Shown here in pieces: positions 12,127 to 24,397 of a stretch of DNA of 64,000 bases. The notes below the pieces were generated by a model, which had not been told where the DNA came from, did no database searches, and saw nothing but the letters and a program-made list of their open reading frames with translations. The first letter of the stretch is position 1; every line of letters starts with the position of its first letter. Source of the DNA: Cryptomeria japonica (Eukaryota > Streptophyta > Pinopsida > Cupressales > Cupressaceae); assembly GCF_030272615.1 (NCBI RefSeq), contig NC_081408.1:403921389-403985388 (forward strand), given 5' to 3'. The translations under genes and the position numbers were made by a program.

Positions 12127-12299
12127 ATGACCCACTAACCATGGGGTCCCCACAGTCAGAACAGCAGCATGTGATCCGACCGTGTTATCGGGTATGGGGT
12201 CCAGTTGCAGGGGGGAAGGACCTCCCCAGAAGGGGCAGTCATCCAGGGGAATAGATTCAAACGTGACAAAGGCGGGAGAGTTGCAGAGCTGAAGGTGGG

Positions 12300-13432
12300 A
12301 TTTTTTAATCCATATGTTTTATATTCTAATGATAAGCGGTAATTATTCTAACACATATGATTATTGTATGAAGACAATTTGAAGAGATTTTGGCAAGTTG
12401 ATGTAACGGTTTTTGTCTAGGGAATGAGAAAATGTATTGCATCTAATGCAAAGCACATGATGAATTACTAAGTTCGATGAAGTGGTGATCAAGGAGCAAT
12501 CAAGGTTTTCTTGATTGACGTGTAGAGATTGCTATGTAATCCAATGGTCATATTTGAACCGATTTGTTTGTAATCTCTATGAGAATTAGGTTTTTGTTGT
12601 GTTACCGACCTGATTGATTTATTTATAAGGTCGATGAAGTTGTTTAGTTTAAAGAGTTAGCAAAGATCAGTTAAGTGTGTGGTTGCCGAACCGGATGATG
12701 TATCTGCAGTTTGAGTAAAGGCAGATAGGAGCATGAAATGGATCTGATCAAGCAAGTGTAGTGTTATTCAAACAGATTAGCAAACTCCTATTATTTTCTA
12801 ACAATTACAGCAGAATTGAAATCCCCTAACCGGGTAAGCTCTAACAAGCTTGGTGTTATCAAATCCTCTAACAAGTTGATCCATTAGCTTGGATTTTCAA
12901 ATCCTCTACCAAGGTTACTCCTTATAGGGTATTGCTTCTAACAAGGCATTCTAGTCAATCCCTTAACCAGGTGATTCCTAATAGGATCAGTTCTTAATAG
13001 GACTTTTGTAAAGCTTTAACATGATAGGCTCCTAACAGAGCAAACTTCAGAAGACTTCATATAGTTATCTTGTGAGTCTCTTCTCAACGTGGTTTTTACC
13101 TATTTGGTTTTCCACATCAAAAATATTTGTGTCAAGTGGTGAATGTTTTTGTGGTTATGTTTCTTATAGTTGATTTACTTAACTACTTAACTACTTTGAT
13201 AAGTCGTGATAAGAGAAAGTATTGAGAAATGAAGAATTTGTTTACTGTTAATTTGTTGTAACAGTCAACTGGTTTATCTTATGAGTTTTTATCTTTAGAG
13301 TGGTATTACATTGATAGTTCTAAGTTTGCTTTGAGAGATTGAATTTTGAGATTGGTGAGGTTTGTATCAGTTTTTCTATCTACTGATTCACCCCCCCCCT
13401 CTTAGTAGTTGACCGGATACTTATTCTTTCAT
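12300..13432 (+). repeat. Copia-type LTR remnant
   Basis: The right half carries the same blocks as the copia 3' LTR at 5030-6080: AACGTGGTTTTTACC, a TTTGTGTCAAG block in the place of TTGGTGTTAT, and TACTGATTCACCCC followed by CTCTTAGTAGTTGACC. No primer site follows and no coding sequence was found inside. The left boundary is uncertain (12300-12410). It may be a solo or truncated LTR; no TSD could be identified. Confidence 0.55.
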
Positions 13433-13559
13433 TATACCATCACCCATACCCCATGGGCATGATCCAAACAGTTCTTGGCTCAACTGCCTCCATGTGGTAT
13501 TGGTCCTTATCAACCATAAAACAGATAGTTTTCTCATACTTCTCTATAATTTATTTAGG

Positions 13560-14591
13560 GATCCTTTCCCTACTATGTATTTGAAAGGATTTGAAGTATT
13601 CCCACAAGGCGGATTTATGAGCAATAGTGTCACCTATACCCTACAATCTTTCCTTTATCTGAACCACCACCGGTTTATCATGTCCTCACTGAATCTTCCC
13701 AATAATAGGGATTTCATTCGAGAAAGGCAATGTCAGACAAACAATCAAGGAACCCAACTTAAATACATTCTTCTTGTCCTTCTTGATCTTCTTTAGGTTG
13801 CTTAATAACTCACTAAGAAACACTGAGCAAAGATCATACTTCTTGCCTTCCTTCAGAATCTCATAAGCTGCAAATATGGTCGTGTCAGATATAGAATTTT
13901 GCCTACTAGATTGATATACCTTATATCTAGTCAGCATCGAGGAAACTATAACATCGTGATCTATAATATCATTGATAGTCATCGACCGGATATCAAACTG
14001 AGATCCGTTAATCTTTGTTAACGTTGTATTTTGTATTTTCCTCAATCCCAGGACCTCACTGGTTGCACTGAAACAAGTAACTGCTTCAATGGCTTGCTTG
14101 GTGATCTTATGAGGTCAGTTTAGCCACATGAATTCATCATGGATTCGGCTCAAAATGTAACAGACCCATTCGGGTTCATCGAACACTAGGAAGTGAATAA
14201 ATTGAATGAAACCCTTGTCATGCAGTAACTTGAATTTTGGCTTCAAATTTCCCAGACTATCCATCATGTTCTTGGTGTAAAGTGAGAGAATGTCTTCATT
14301 CCCAAGCTTCTAAATGTGGCAATGGATATATGCCCTAATATCATCATTGTGAAGTACACCATATAGGACAGAAGAAAATGCACCTTCTGGATCATCCTCA
14401 GTGGATTTGAATGGGTGAATTTTGAACACGGGCCTAGATCTCTCAGAAAATTTGACCACCAATAGAGTCACACTACCAAATGTAGATGCAAATGCCATTT
14501 CGAAATACGAATATGAAAAGATATCTTTGCAAATGGAAAATACCTTTTGTTTCTCAACCGAGTGCAAGAAATTGTTGATTAATTGCTTCAA
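13560..14591 (-). pseudogene. Unrecognised reading frame, possibly retroelement accessory ORF
   Basis: On the minus strand one frame is open from about 14591 to 13560 apart from stops near 14310, 14118 and 13686. Segments include MAFASTFGSVTLLVVKFSER, HKITKQAIEAVTCFSA, YDLCSVFLSELLSNL and a Lys-rich stretch. I do not recognise a family with confidence. The style (FxWLN...HKITKQAI...) is reminiscent of accessory proteins seen in plant retroelements. Upstream (14600-14900) is a leader rich in GAGCAGAGCAGCAGAG. It lies downstream of a gag remnant in the same frame and strand, but whether both belong to one element is not shown. Confidence 0.45.
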
Positions 14592-14915
14592 GATCAGATT
14601 TAGTTGTTAAGATTCCTTCGCTCTGCTGCTCTGCTCTTCTCTCTCATTCGCATTGTGAAGAATGAGCTATTAAAATTCCTTTTTATCCACCAAAAACCTA
14701 AATTTAAGTTGTAATAAATGCACAACCCTAATGACTTCTGGATACATTGTTTTTCATGAATTCATTCATCGGATTATCAAACTACCACGAGATCTTTCGG
14801 ATAACATCACGACAACTAATCTCCATCATCTGCAACCATCCTTGACCAGTTATAGATCTCCAAAAGGGCATTTTAAAGATCTGCATGATAGTCTCCCCCC
14901 TAAGGCCAAAATGCC

Positions 14916-16133
14916 TTAGTTACCGGATGAGGTTCCTACACCGGAATCAGGTGTGGAGCCATTTTGAATAGTAGAATCTTCTTTCTTTACCCACATCTTC
15001 GTATGTTGATCTCTGATCTCTTCCACCTTAGCTTTGCCCTTTTCATTTGATTTATTCTTGTCTACCGGAGCATTCCTTCTTCTGTAGTATCTTGCAATAT
15101 GACCAGGTTTGTTGCATGCATGACAAACAACACTTATTTGCATAGGCCTGAAGTTCATTTGATTTGATCTCATCCTGCATTGGTTAGAAATGTTCCCAAA
15201 CATACCACAAGCATAGAATCTCTTATTCTAAATATTGTTTATCACTGATCTACACATGTTTGACTTGTGACCAAAATTGTTGCATATGAAACATTGACCA
15301 GTAAAGGTAGGACCATTGTTCGTCATATTATTCATCATTCCATTATTCATCCTACTTCTTCATTGACTTGCCATATGACCAAATTTACCATAAACAAAAC
15401 ATTTACCATTGAATTTATAGGAATTAGGTTGTCTTACCGGAGGTTTCTTGTTCTTTTGTTGATGATTGCTTTGACCAGAACCGAAGGATTCTCCTTTCTC
15501 AAATCCAAGTCCTCACATATATTTCCCATGTCTCTGACTTTCTAGCATCTCATCCAATCGGGCTGAACTAGCTTTGAATTTTTCTTTGTATTCATTAGGA
15601 GTAGTCAACTCATCTCTCAGAATTATGATCTATCTTTCAAGTTCTTGTCCATCATTCTTTGTTTGCACCAGTTCAAACTTCAATTGATCATTCTCATATG
15701 TCAATCTACAACATTCATCAAATTTGTTCTTCAATGATTGAGTCAAGGTTTCTTCATTCTTCTTCTGGTCTTCAATCTCCTGAGTCAGCTTCATGACAAT
15801 AGATTTCATTTCATTCTTCAAAACTGCATTCTCCCTATCCAGCTTCTCACATTCAATTGTCTTGTCTTATAGGGATTGATTGTCAATGCTTTGTTCTTTC
15901 TCCTTCAGCTTATCCATCAATGCCTTTATCTTCTCTCTTGAATTTCTTACTTGATCTTTCAATGTCTCAATGAAATCTTCAGCTACATTCAGGTTTCTTT
16001 TCAGGGAACTTACTTCTTTTCTTGATGCATCAAGATCTTCAAGTGCCATACTAAGTTGTCTCTACAAATGGGAGTCCATTGATTCAATCTTCTGGATCTT
16101 CCTCAAGCTATTAGGCTTCTTCCAAGGCATTAA
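14916..16133 (-). pseudogene. Copia gag remnant: coiled coil and zinc knuckles, capsid missing
   Basis: Reading begins right after the primer site. The first part is a long Lys/Glu-rich coiled coil (for example RKEVSSLKRNLNVAEDFIE, then KNEETLTQSLKNKFDE). Four knuckle-like segments follow, of which CFICNNFGHKSNMC and CHACNKPGHIARYYR are the best; the first (CFVYGKFGH) and third have lost cysteines. Five or more nonsense codons but no frameshift were found. The normal N-terminal capsid part of gag is absent, so the primer site is joined almost directly to the C-terminal half. No protease, integrase or RT follows; the frame ends at 14916, beside a purine-rich TTAGGGGGGAGA on the minus strand. 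Confidence 0.7.
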
Positions 16134-16145
16134 GATCTAATACCA
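16134..16145 (-). promoter_or_regulatory. Primer binding site (initiator tRNA-Met type)
   Basis: The minus strand reads TGGTATTAGATC two bases after the LTR end CCAACA. This is one or two changes from TGGTATCAGAGC, the usual copia primer site complementary to initiator tRNA-Met. Confidence 0.7.
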
Positions 16146-16147
16146 AT

Positions 16148-17266
16148 TGTTGGTCAATGAACACTAAGAGAGGGGGGTGAATCGGTGTTTTATAATTAGC
16201 AAACTTATCAAGTTGATTCTTTAACCACCTGATGCCTGAGAAAGTAATCAAATTGCAGAAACATAAAATGGACAACCAAAACACCAAGATTTTTATGTGG
16301 AAACCTAGAAAGAGAAAAAGCATGATGGGATTGAGTAGCCACAATATTATTATACTATGGCCAGTAGTAGAACAATATTACAAAAAGGGGAATGCACTTG
16401 CATTTAGGCACACTGCCTAGAGCTCACTAATCAATTACAAAAGGGCTACAGCCCGGCGGAAGGCTCACTGCCTTACAGGCTAATATAAAAATGATGACAA
16501 TGTTAACTGAACTAAAGTGTAGCATCTAACTATGCCAAAATACAGTTTCGGTTAGGCTCTAATTGTCTCCTGCAACTGATCTATCATTCTGCTATGTCAT
16601 ATATCGAAGCAATAAAATATTCACCAAACTTACAAATTCGCTCACACAGACTTCCTTCGCTTATCACACGCCCCAAAATTATTAACCAAGTCAATCTTAT
16701 ATATCTACACAACCAAAAATAATCGATATCCATGTTGGCTTCCAAAAACTGCATAACACGCAACATGAAACGTGTTTCACCAAGTCGGCTCAATCCGATC
16801 ATAAATCCAAATGCGGACCAAAACAAGATGGTAAAATGCTTCCCATGTCGGCCCAATCATCTCAAACATGAAACTAATCACCAGAATCATCCCAACAAAT
16901 CCACAACACACGTTACTCCAAAATAGCTCTATCCTAACCGAATTACCAAATACTGGAGCTCTAAACTTGTACACAATTCAACACCGAATATCAGGATCAT
17001 GAGATAATTTGTCTCGAACCTCAAACCAATTGCCTTGATCACCGCAACCCAAAATACATCACCAAAATTAATATGTGCACCATGATATCATCCTCTACCG
17101 GAAATTGTGTTCCACCTTCTAGACTTATGCCTTATGAGAAAAATGACTTCCGGTAAACCAATTCTATGTACACCAGATGTGATCTGCGATCTAAGTTGCC
17201 ATCAATGACAACCCCTAAACAACTATCATGAACCAATCATCACCAAAACAGTGTCTCTTGTCAACA
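16148..17266 (-). repeat. Copia 5' LTR on minus strand
   Basis: On the minus strand it starts TGTTGACAAGAGACAC and ends GACCAACA, followed by the primer site, which fixes orientation. It contains GAGCTCTAGGCAGTGTGCC, GGTTTCCACATAAAAATC and GATTCACCCCCC blocks typical of the copia LTRs here. Length is 1119 bp. The matching 3' LTR was not found at the far end of the internal region. Confidence 0.75.
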
Positions 17267-17269
17267 GTA

Positions 17270-17585
17270 GCCTTTTTGGGTTTCTTATTTTGAGCAGTGA
17301 GCTCTAGGCAGTGTGCCTGAATGCATGTGCATTCCCATTGTAATAGTCACATTTACTCCTAACAGGGTATTATCTCATTGTGGGCAGGTTCCCACCGTGG
17401 TTTTTCCCTTAACCAGGTTTTTGACGTCAAAAACCTTGGTGTTATGTGTGCTATTGATGTGGTGTTTTTTTCATACTTTAATTGTTAATCATCAAATCTG
17501 TTTTGTGGTTTAAGCTGTTGAAGTTTTGGTGCGAACTGATTCACCCCCCTCCCTCATAGTTTGTTGCATTGTTGTTAGCACAACG
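17270..17585 (+). repeat. Copia LTR 3' part on plus strand
   Basis: It shares GAGCTCTAGGCAGTGTGCC, CCCACCGTGGTTTTTCCC, TTGGTGTTATG and CTGATTCACCCCCC with the other copia LTRs, here in + orientation. It lies head to head with the minus-strand LTR that ends at 17266, so the two form an interrupted inverted repeat. Confidence 0.65.
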
Positions 17586-17599
17586 ATGGTTGGAACCAA

Positions 17600-17733
17600 T
17601 CTCGGGGCTTTTGGAAAGGTATAGAGAATTCAAACTAATTCATATCTACCGAGAAGGTAACATTGAAGTAGATGTCTTAGCCAAATTGGCAGCCAATAAG
17701 AATGAATGTCTCGATATCCACTAGGAGATGATG
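17600..17733 (+). pseudogene. RNase H C-terminal scrap of a retroelement
   Basis: A short frame reads HIYREGNIEVDVLAKLAAN, matching the last motif of retroelement RNase H (HxxREGNxxxDxLAxLA) found in LINEs and in the second RNase H of Tat-type gypsy elements. Nothing else of the element is recognisable around it. Confidence 0.5.
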
Positions 17734-19990
17734 TCATCAAACGGCCCCATACTAGAGTTTTAAAAATTGAGGATGAATTTGCAAAAGGATTGCGGGTATG
17801 ACAGATGATAGGAGGATAATAATGTGATAGAATTGATGGGTCAGTCAAGTGTGTGAGATAGTTAGTACATGAATTGATAGAGGCAGATTTGTATGTAATG
17901 GTCGTAAAGGGAACCTATGGATTTATGTCAGATATGGGTACGGGCTATGGTTGGACGTTATGCAGCTGTCATAAGGATGGATTTCATGGGAACTTGTGGG
18001 AGTCTTGAGGATCTTGAGAGATCACGACATGAGGCATTAATTCTTGATAATGGAAAGACATCATTATTTGGTGCAGTCTTTTTCGGTTTTGAGATTATAT
18101 ACGGGGGCAGTTGGAATGGTTATTCACTCTTGGCATTTGTATCTTTCCTTTTCCAGCGATTGAGAGGATGGACACACCCATTTTTCTTGAGGCTACAAAA
18201 CAACAAATGGCGTTTCTGGGGGGCATCTCAGATAAACTTCTACTACATGTGCTAGAATCTGGGCACACATTGGTCTGGAATTTTTGCAAGCAAGATACAA
18301 GTACAGAGTGAATTCTGATATCTCCACGATGTTCTTGGTTGTGGGAGTTCAGTTGGGGATTTGCAAACCGTGCATCAAGAAGGTCTACCAAATGCTATTT
18401 CGGCATTCCTTCCTAGGTGGTATTAATGATGTGTTGGACAACATCGATGAGCAACAGAAGGTGCCCTTGGCTCACTTTTTCTACTGAAGCAAAGATATGG
18501 CAGTAAAAAAAAATTTTGTGTAGACTCTTGAGATGGAAAAGTTTAAAGCTACCTACCATGTTCGGAATCGAAGCCTTGTGTTTCTTTTGTTTGTTACTAA
18601 AAGTTTGGCTTGGCCAAAATCTTTTGATTTGGGGAGGTATGTGAGAGTGGAAGGCTTGGTTGGGAGATGGGACATTGGGGGTGTGAATGGGGAGGAGGAG
18701 GAGGGAAACTATTGGGGTCTAGGTGATGGTGAGCTCTAGGTTTCACAGGACAGCCAAGATATAGAATAAATAGTTGCAGGCCCTAATCATACGACGTGCG
18801 GGTTGGAGTGTCTGGTTGTTGCAAATGCCATAGCAGCCAGAAGAATGAGGGAAGTAGAGGAAAGTACATCCTCCGAGGAGGAGGGCCTCTGAGATGAAAG
18901 GGGGTTCTAGTATTTTTTTCTTGTTATCATTTTTTTGTGTTTTCTCTTTGTATATTGGGAATACAGGTTATAGGTGTATCAGAGTGGGAACTCTATTGGA
19001 TTGTCTCAGTGGTTTGTGTTTCTGGTTTAGTATGCCTCTGTCTGAGGTTCGTCTATGTTGATAAAGTTTTTTGAGGTAGGGGGTTGGGTGATCGAGTCTA
19101 TTTGCAATTTTGACATCTCTTTTTTGGAGGAAAACGGACCATAGTCACCTCATGTATGTATCAATTTTTAAGTAATATAGGTGTTGGCAAATCCAGCTAT
19201 TTAATGATTAAAAAATAAGATTTTGGTGTAGTTCACAGTTGTAACACTGAACTGCAATTGTAGTAGGAATCTTTGATAAAGCATGTAGTTTGAAGTTACA
19301 AATCCGAACTACACATGTGGTGTGTGCAAAAAACAAACATGTAGATCGAACTTATACAAAATTAGGGTTTAACTCCGACAATGCAAAAAGAAAATAAACA
19401 CTAACTCCTAAAATGACAATTTGTCAATGTTTTAGATTGACAAATTGAGGCTCAAATAGGGACAATTTCTCAAGAGCCTAACTACACACGAGGGGGTTTG
19501 ACAAGAACCTCAACATGCATTCTTAGAGGGTGTGAGCTACAAAATGGGAAAATTTCATTAAGTTTATCCCATGATTTGAGCAAGCCGAAATTGAGGATAA
19601 TTGACACACTTAAAATAAGGGCCCAAATAGAAATGTGGTGAAGCTTTAAAGTAAGATAGGACTCATATTTTTGAATTGGGGATTAATTCAAGGTAAGAAT
19701 AGGTCCCAAAATGCTTAGAGGAGTAAAATGAGTGTTAGGAGAGTGTGAAATTGGACTCATAATTAAAGGAGTACAGTTAATGGCACTACAACAATAATTA
19801 TGAAAATAATATTTTTGGTTGTTATAAGATTTATTTTAGGCTTGGGATGTCCTTGGGTCACTTTTAATGAAAGAATATAGAGTAATCTCTCTAAGGTACA
19901 ATAGGCTTCACTCCCAACCCTCATGAAAACCCTAATGCTTTTATGAGTGGTGTTCTCATTATGGCTTGAGGGACATGAGTTTATTGCAAG
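17734..19990. other. Intergenic, no gene recognised
   Basis: Short frames near 17917-18487 have no recognisable domain and are broken by stops in all frames. The composition near 18880-19080 is T-rich. Nothing else can be supported. Confidence 0.5.
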
Positions 19991-20787
19991 TGTTTTTTAT
20001 GCAAGGGCATCCCCTTTCCTTTCATGGTTTTTTGGTGTTTTGTTTTCTTTCAGTTTTTGTTTTGGTTGAGTTTTATTTATATTTTGTTCCTATCACAATT
20101 TCTTCTTGTTCTTGTCACAAGTTTGATTGTGTTGGTTCATGTTCCTACTCTTGTCTTAACCGTGACAAGAAGTTGTGTTTGCAACTGAGTTCAATGACCC
20201 AAGTAACGACCAACAGTTGCACACATCGGTAGTCAGTTATGGGAGCACCCGGTGGCAGTCGATTACCTCATCCATGTTGGCATTCGTTAACCAACCAAAA
20301 GAAAATTCCCTCTATAAGAAAGTATTTTGTTGATGAGTCAGGGGTTGCTCAATCTGGGAAAAGCATTGGTCGATTCACACATAGCAGAGTGGTCCATTGG
20401 TCGTGGAGACAAGAACCGATTGAAGCATAGAATAAACCAACTGGAGTGAATGGTCAATCAGCCAATTAGGGAAGAAGGCCATAGCAGCCTGTAGAAGGTT
20501 TTGTGTTCATGTGTTTTTGTATTGCAAAGAAACTGACACCCCTAAGGGGTTGAATAACTCTTAGTTTGTTTTTAACATTGTGTAAGCAGAATGTTTATAT
20601 TGGAACTAAGTTTTGTTTCCTGTCATATTTGGGAACAGAATGTTATGTAAATGATTCTCTAGTTCAAACATTGTGTAGTTGATTCAGGGGTTAACTATTG
20701 AACTTCCTATCATAATTGCCATGTCTAATTACTTGTGATTTCTTGTGTTTGTTCTATTCATTTAGTGATCAGAAAGGTGTGTCATCA
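19991..20787 (+). repeat. Gypsy 5' LTR
   Basis: It begins near TGTTTTTTATGCAAGGGC and ends GTGTGTCATCA, directly before the primer site. It matches 29100-29879 over its whole length, for example at ACATTGTGTAGTTGATTCA and TTAGTGATCAG. The exact first base is uncertain by about 10 bp. Confidence 0.8.
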
Positions 20788-20790
20788 TAG

Positions 20791-20803
20791 TGGTATGAGA
20801 TCC
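20791..20803 (+). promoter_or_regulatory. Primer binding site (initiator tRNA-Met type)
   Basis: TGGTATGAGATCC lies three bases after the 5' LTR. It is close to TGGTATCAGAGCC, the complement of the initiator tRNA-Met 3' end. Confidence 0.65.
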
Positions 20804-20835
20804 TAAAAGAGATGATCTATAGTTGAGTTGGCAGA

Positions 20836-21882
20836 ATGCCTCCAAAGAGAATGGGCAAAGGAGGAGCTCGAGGAAGAGGCAGAAGGGAACATGGAGAGGG
20901 ATTTCCCGAGATGTTGCAGCATCTGATTGCATGAATGGATGCCTTAAGAAGGGCACAGAGAAGAGGAACCCCTGATGATGATGTTAGTGATAATGAAGAG
21001 GAAGAATAATAACAGGAAGAGAATGAGGAAGCACATGAAGAACCTGAAAAGTTCAAGGAGAAACTATTGAGGACAATATTGAATGTGGGTTCCAAACCCA
21101 AAATAGAGGTTCCTACATATTCGAGAAGCCTCAATGGTGAATATTTAATTGACTAGATCAATGACTTAAATAAGTACTTCAAGTATGAGGGAGTGGCGGA
21201 GGAAAGGAGAGTGAAATTCGCCCGCACTAGATTGAAGGGCCACGTTGCTATGTGGTGGGACTTTGTCCAATCTGAGAGAAGAAGGAAGAATAGGGAAAAG
21301 ATTAGTATGTGGGAACAAATGGTTGCAAAATTGAAGGCCAAGTTCCTTCTTGGAGACTATCAAACAAATCTTTTCAAAAGATTACAAAATTTGAAACAAA
21401 TAGACATGACAATCAAATATTACACTGAAAATTTTATAAGTTGGTGATTTGGGATGGCCACAGTGAGGAAGATATGAAGAAAATAGCTAGATAGCTGAAT
21501 GGTCTGAATTATAGTTTGCAAGACGAATCTTATTTCCCCTAAAAGCCTTGAAGAGTCTTATCAACTTTCCTTAAAGGTAGAGGATAAATTCCAGCGAAAG
21601 CAAAGTCAGCAAGAGAAGAAGAGAGGAAAGGGTTTTAGAGGAAGGGGACATCAATTTGGTAGAGGACAACAACACCACCAAGGAGAAGAGGTTAGAAGTA
21701 GTAGTGGGACAACCAACAATGATAGAGGAGGTTACCAAAACAAGCATGGAAGAGGTGGATCACAAGGTAGAGGAAGAGGGTTCGCTAGAAAATGCTTCAA
21801 GTGCAACCAAATTGGGCACAAGAGTCGGGAATGTTTTGAGTCCTCTCAAGGAGCACATATGAAGTTTAAAAGGAGTAATTAG
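20836..21882 (+). pseudogene. Gypsy gag
   Basis: The ATG at 20836 starts MPPKRMGKGGARGRGRR, a basic N-terminus. The retrotransposon gag core includes EVPTYSRSLNGEYLID, FARTRLKGHVAMWWD and QMVAKLKAKFLLGDY. A CCHC knuckle, CFKCNQIGHKSREC, is at about 21793-21834. Stops near 20929, 21007-21012 and 21151, and a local frameshift around 21440, break it. Gag would form the virus-like particle and bind the RNA. Confidence 0.82.
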
Positions 21883-22023
21883 ATTATCCATGTTGATCAA
21901 GAAAGTGTGGGGTCACTTGTTCACCACAAGGAGGAACCAGAATCAGGGGAGTCATTATTGTTGAAGAGGGTATTATTGAAGCCCCAAAAAGAAAACCGAG
22001 AACCCATTCAAAGGAGAGCCTTA

Positions 22024-24397
22024 TTCAAAACCAAGTGTAATTCCAAAAGTAAATGTTGTAGATTGATTATTGATAGTGGTAATATGGATAAAATTGTTGT
22101 AGAAGAGATGGTAGACAAGTTAGACCTTAAAAGGATCAAGCATCCATCTCCTTATAAAATGTCATGATTACAAAAAGGACATCAATTGTTAGTAAATGAG
22201 CAAGATTATGTTGATTTTCATATTAGAAGTTATAAAGATAATGTGTTATGTGATATAATGCCCATGGATGTGTACCATTTATTGCTTGGAAGACCGTGGC
22301 AATTTGATAAGAAAACGGTGCATAATGGAAGGGAGAACACCTATACAATTGAGAAAGATGGAGTGAAACATACTTTGATGCCTATGAAGGAGAAAGAAGC
22401 GGACAACAGAAATAATAGTAGTAGTAAGGTAATGTTGGTAAGTGGTAAGGAATTCATCCATGAAATGAAGAATGAAGAAGTAGGATTTGTTTTGGTTCTT
22501 AAACCTAGGCATGTGTTTACTACCATGAAACTTGATGATTTGCCTCCTGAAGTGCAAGGTGTTTTGAATTAACATTTGGAAATTGTTGTTTCTAATTTGC
22601 GTAGTGATTTTCCACCTATGAGAAGCATTAGCCACCATATGGATTTGATTCTAGGAGCTAGCCTTCAAAACAAGGTAGCCTATAGGTTGATACCTATGGA
22701 AAATGAAGAGATAAGGAAGCAAGTGGAGGACCTTTTGAATATGGGATTGATAAGAGAAAGCCTAAGTCCTTGTGTAGTTACCACAGTACTTGTGCCAAAG
22801 AAAGGAGGGAAATGGCGTATGTGCACTGGTTCAAGGGCTATAAATAAAATTACTAATAGATATAGGTTTCTCGTTCCTAGAATTGAAGATTTAATGGACT
22901 ATTTAAGTGGTTCTAGGTATTTTTCTAAGATAGACTTGAAAAGTGGCTACCACCAAATAAGAATCAAACAGGGTGATGAATGGAAGACAGCCTTTAAGAC
23001 TAGTGATAGTTTGTATGAATGGTTGGTTATGCCTTTTGGATTGTCTAATGCACCCAACACTTTTATGAGATTGATGAATGAGTTTTTGAAACCATTCCTT
23101 GGTATATTTTTAATTGTATATTTGGATGACATTTTGGTGTTTAGCAGGTCTAAAGAAGAGCATCTAGAGAATTTGAGACGGGTATTGAGGAGGCTACATG
23201 AGGAGAAGTTGCAAATAAATCTCAAGAAGTGTGTCTTTTGTAGGTTGAACTGATTTAATTAGGCTTTGTGGTGTCCAAGGATGGACTAAAGATGGATAAG
23301 GAAAAGGTACAAGCCATACTTGATTGGCCCACACCAAAAAGTGTAATGGAGGTAAGGAGTTTTCATGGGTTAGCAAGTTTTTTATAGAAAATTTATAAGA
23401 AATTTCAATCATGTTGTTGCTCCTATTCTTGAAACCATTAAGGTGAATAAGAGACATTTTGAATGGACTAGGGAGGATGAAGAAAGTTTTAAATTTCTTA
23501 AATAAAGGGTAAGTGAGCAGCCCGTTCTTGCTTTTCCTGATTTTGACAAAGTGTCTCAAGTAGAGTGTGATGCTAGTGGATTGGCTATTGGGGCAATCTT
23601 AAGTCAAGAAGGTAAACCAGTAGCATACTTTAGTGAGAAACTAAATGTGGCCAAAAGGAAGTATTCTTCTTATAATTTGAAATTTTATGCTTTGGTTCGG
23701 TCCTTAAAGAAAAAGCAACATTATTTGCTTCCAAAATAATTCATTATGTATACAAATAATCATGCTCTACAATTTATAAATAGACAACACAAGTTGAATC
23801 AAAGACATGCCAAGTGGGTTGAGTATCTTCAAAGTTTTAACTTTGTTTTGAAACATAAAAGTGGGCAAATAAATATAGAGTTGTTGATGGTTTGAGTAGG
23901 AAGAATTTGTTGCTTTGTGAAATACAAGCTAACAGTGTGGGTTTTGGAAGTTTGAAAGAATTGTATGCAAAGGATGTAGATTTTAAAGAGGCATTTGAAG
24001 CTTGCGGCGATCCAATTGCCAGGAATAAAAATCCATGGGTGGACTTCATGATTCAAGAAGATTTGTTGTTCAAGGGGAATAAGTTATGTGTTCCTAAAGG
24101 GTCCATGAGAGACAATTTGTTTAAGGAAAAACATTGTGGTAGTCTTGTTGGTCACTTTGGTCAGGATAAGACACATTGCAATTGAGAACTCATTATTATT
24201 GGCCAAAGATGCAAGCGGATGTGAAAAAGTATGTGGAAAGGTGCATCATTTGTCAACATGCCAAAAGGGGAAGCCAAAATATTGGACTATATCAACCACT
24301 TCCAGTTCCAACTCGGCCTTGGGACTCAGTGAGTATGGACTTTGTGTTGGGTTTGCCTCGCACACAAAGGGGCAATGATTCTATTTTTGTTGTGGTA
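22024..24397 (+). pseudogene. Gypsy pol: protease, RT, RNase H, integrase N-terminal part
   Basis: The protease is marked by CRLIIDSGN, with the DSG active site, and LLLGRPWQF. The RT carries LVPKKGGKWRMC, FSKIDLKSGYHQIRI (motif A), MPFGLSNAPNTFMRLMNEF and the catalytic IVYLDDILVFS. RNase H has [14 protein letters not shown] and a MYTNNHAL stretch in the place of the usual TDH. The integrase zinc finger is split between frames: HCGSLVGHFGQDKT, then CIICQHAKRG. Stops occur at about 22165, 22570, 23251 and 23737, and frameshifts near 23250 and 24180. The frame stops at the LTR inserted after DSIFVVV and resumes at 28068. It looks chromovirus-like by RT sequence, but I did not see a chromodomain. 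Confidence 0.88.
24393..24397. repeat. Target-site duplication TGGTA, left copy
   Basis: TGGTA precedes the TGTAATGCCC start of the inserted LTR and recurs at 28068-28072. Confidence 0.85.

Larger units (their letters stand above)
6090..12300 (-). mobile_element. L1-type LINE, near full length, dead
   Basis: Read on the minus strand the order is ORF1 (zinc knuckle) and then ORF2 (endonuclease, reverse transcriptase, zf-RVT, RNase H), as in plant L1 elements, with total length about 6 kb. The two ORFs overlap by ATGA at 10622-10625. Both carry several nonsense codons and some frameshifts. The 5' edge is placed near 12300, where GC-rich leader gives way to AT-rich DNA. The 3' edge abuts the copia LTR near 6080-6090. 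No clear poly(A) tail or TSD was found, so both ends are approximate. Confidence 0.85.

Noticed and set aside
17917-18487. Possible gene with frames of 60-110 codons
   Set aside because: No motif, no consistent frame or splice pattern, both strands equally open.
19978-19982. AGTTT as 5' TSD of the gypsy element
   Set aside because: It matches the base run after 29879 but does not touch the LTR start; likely chance.
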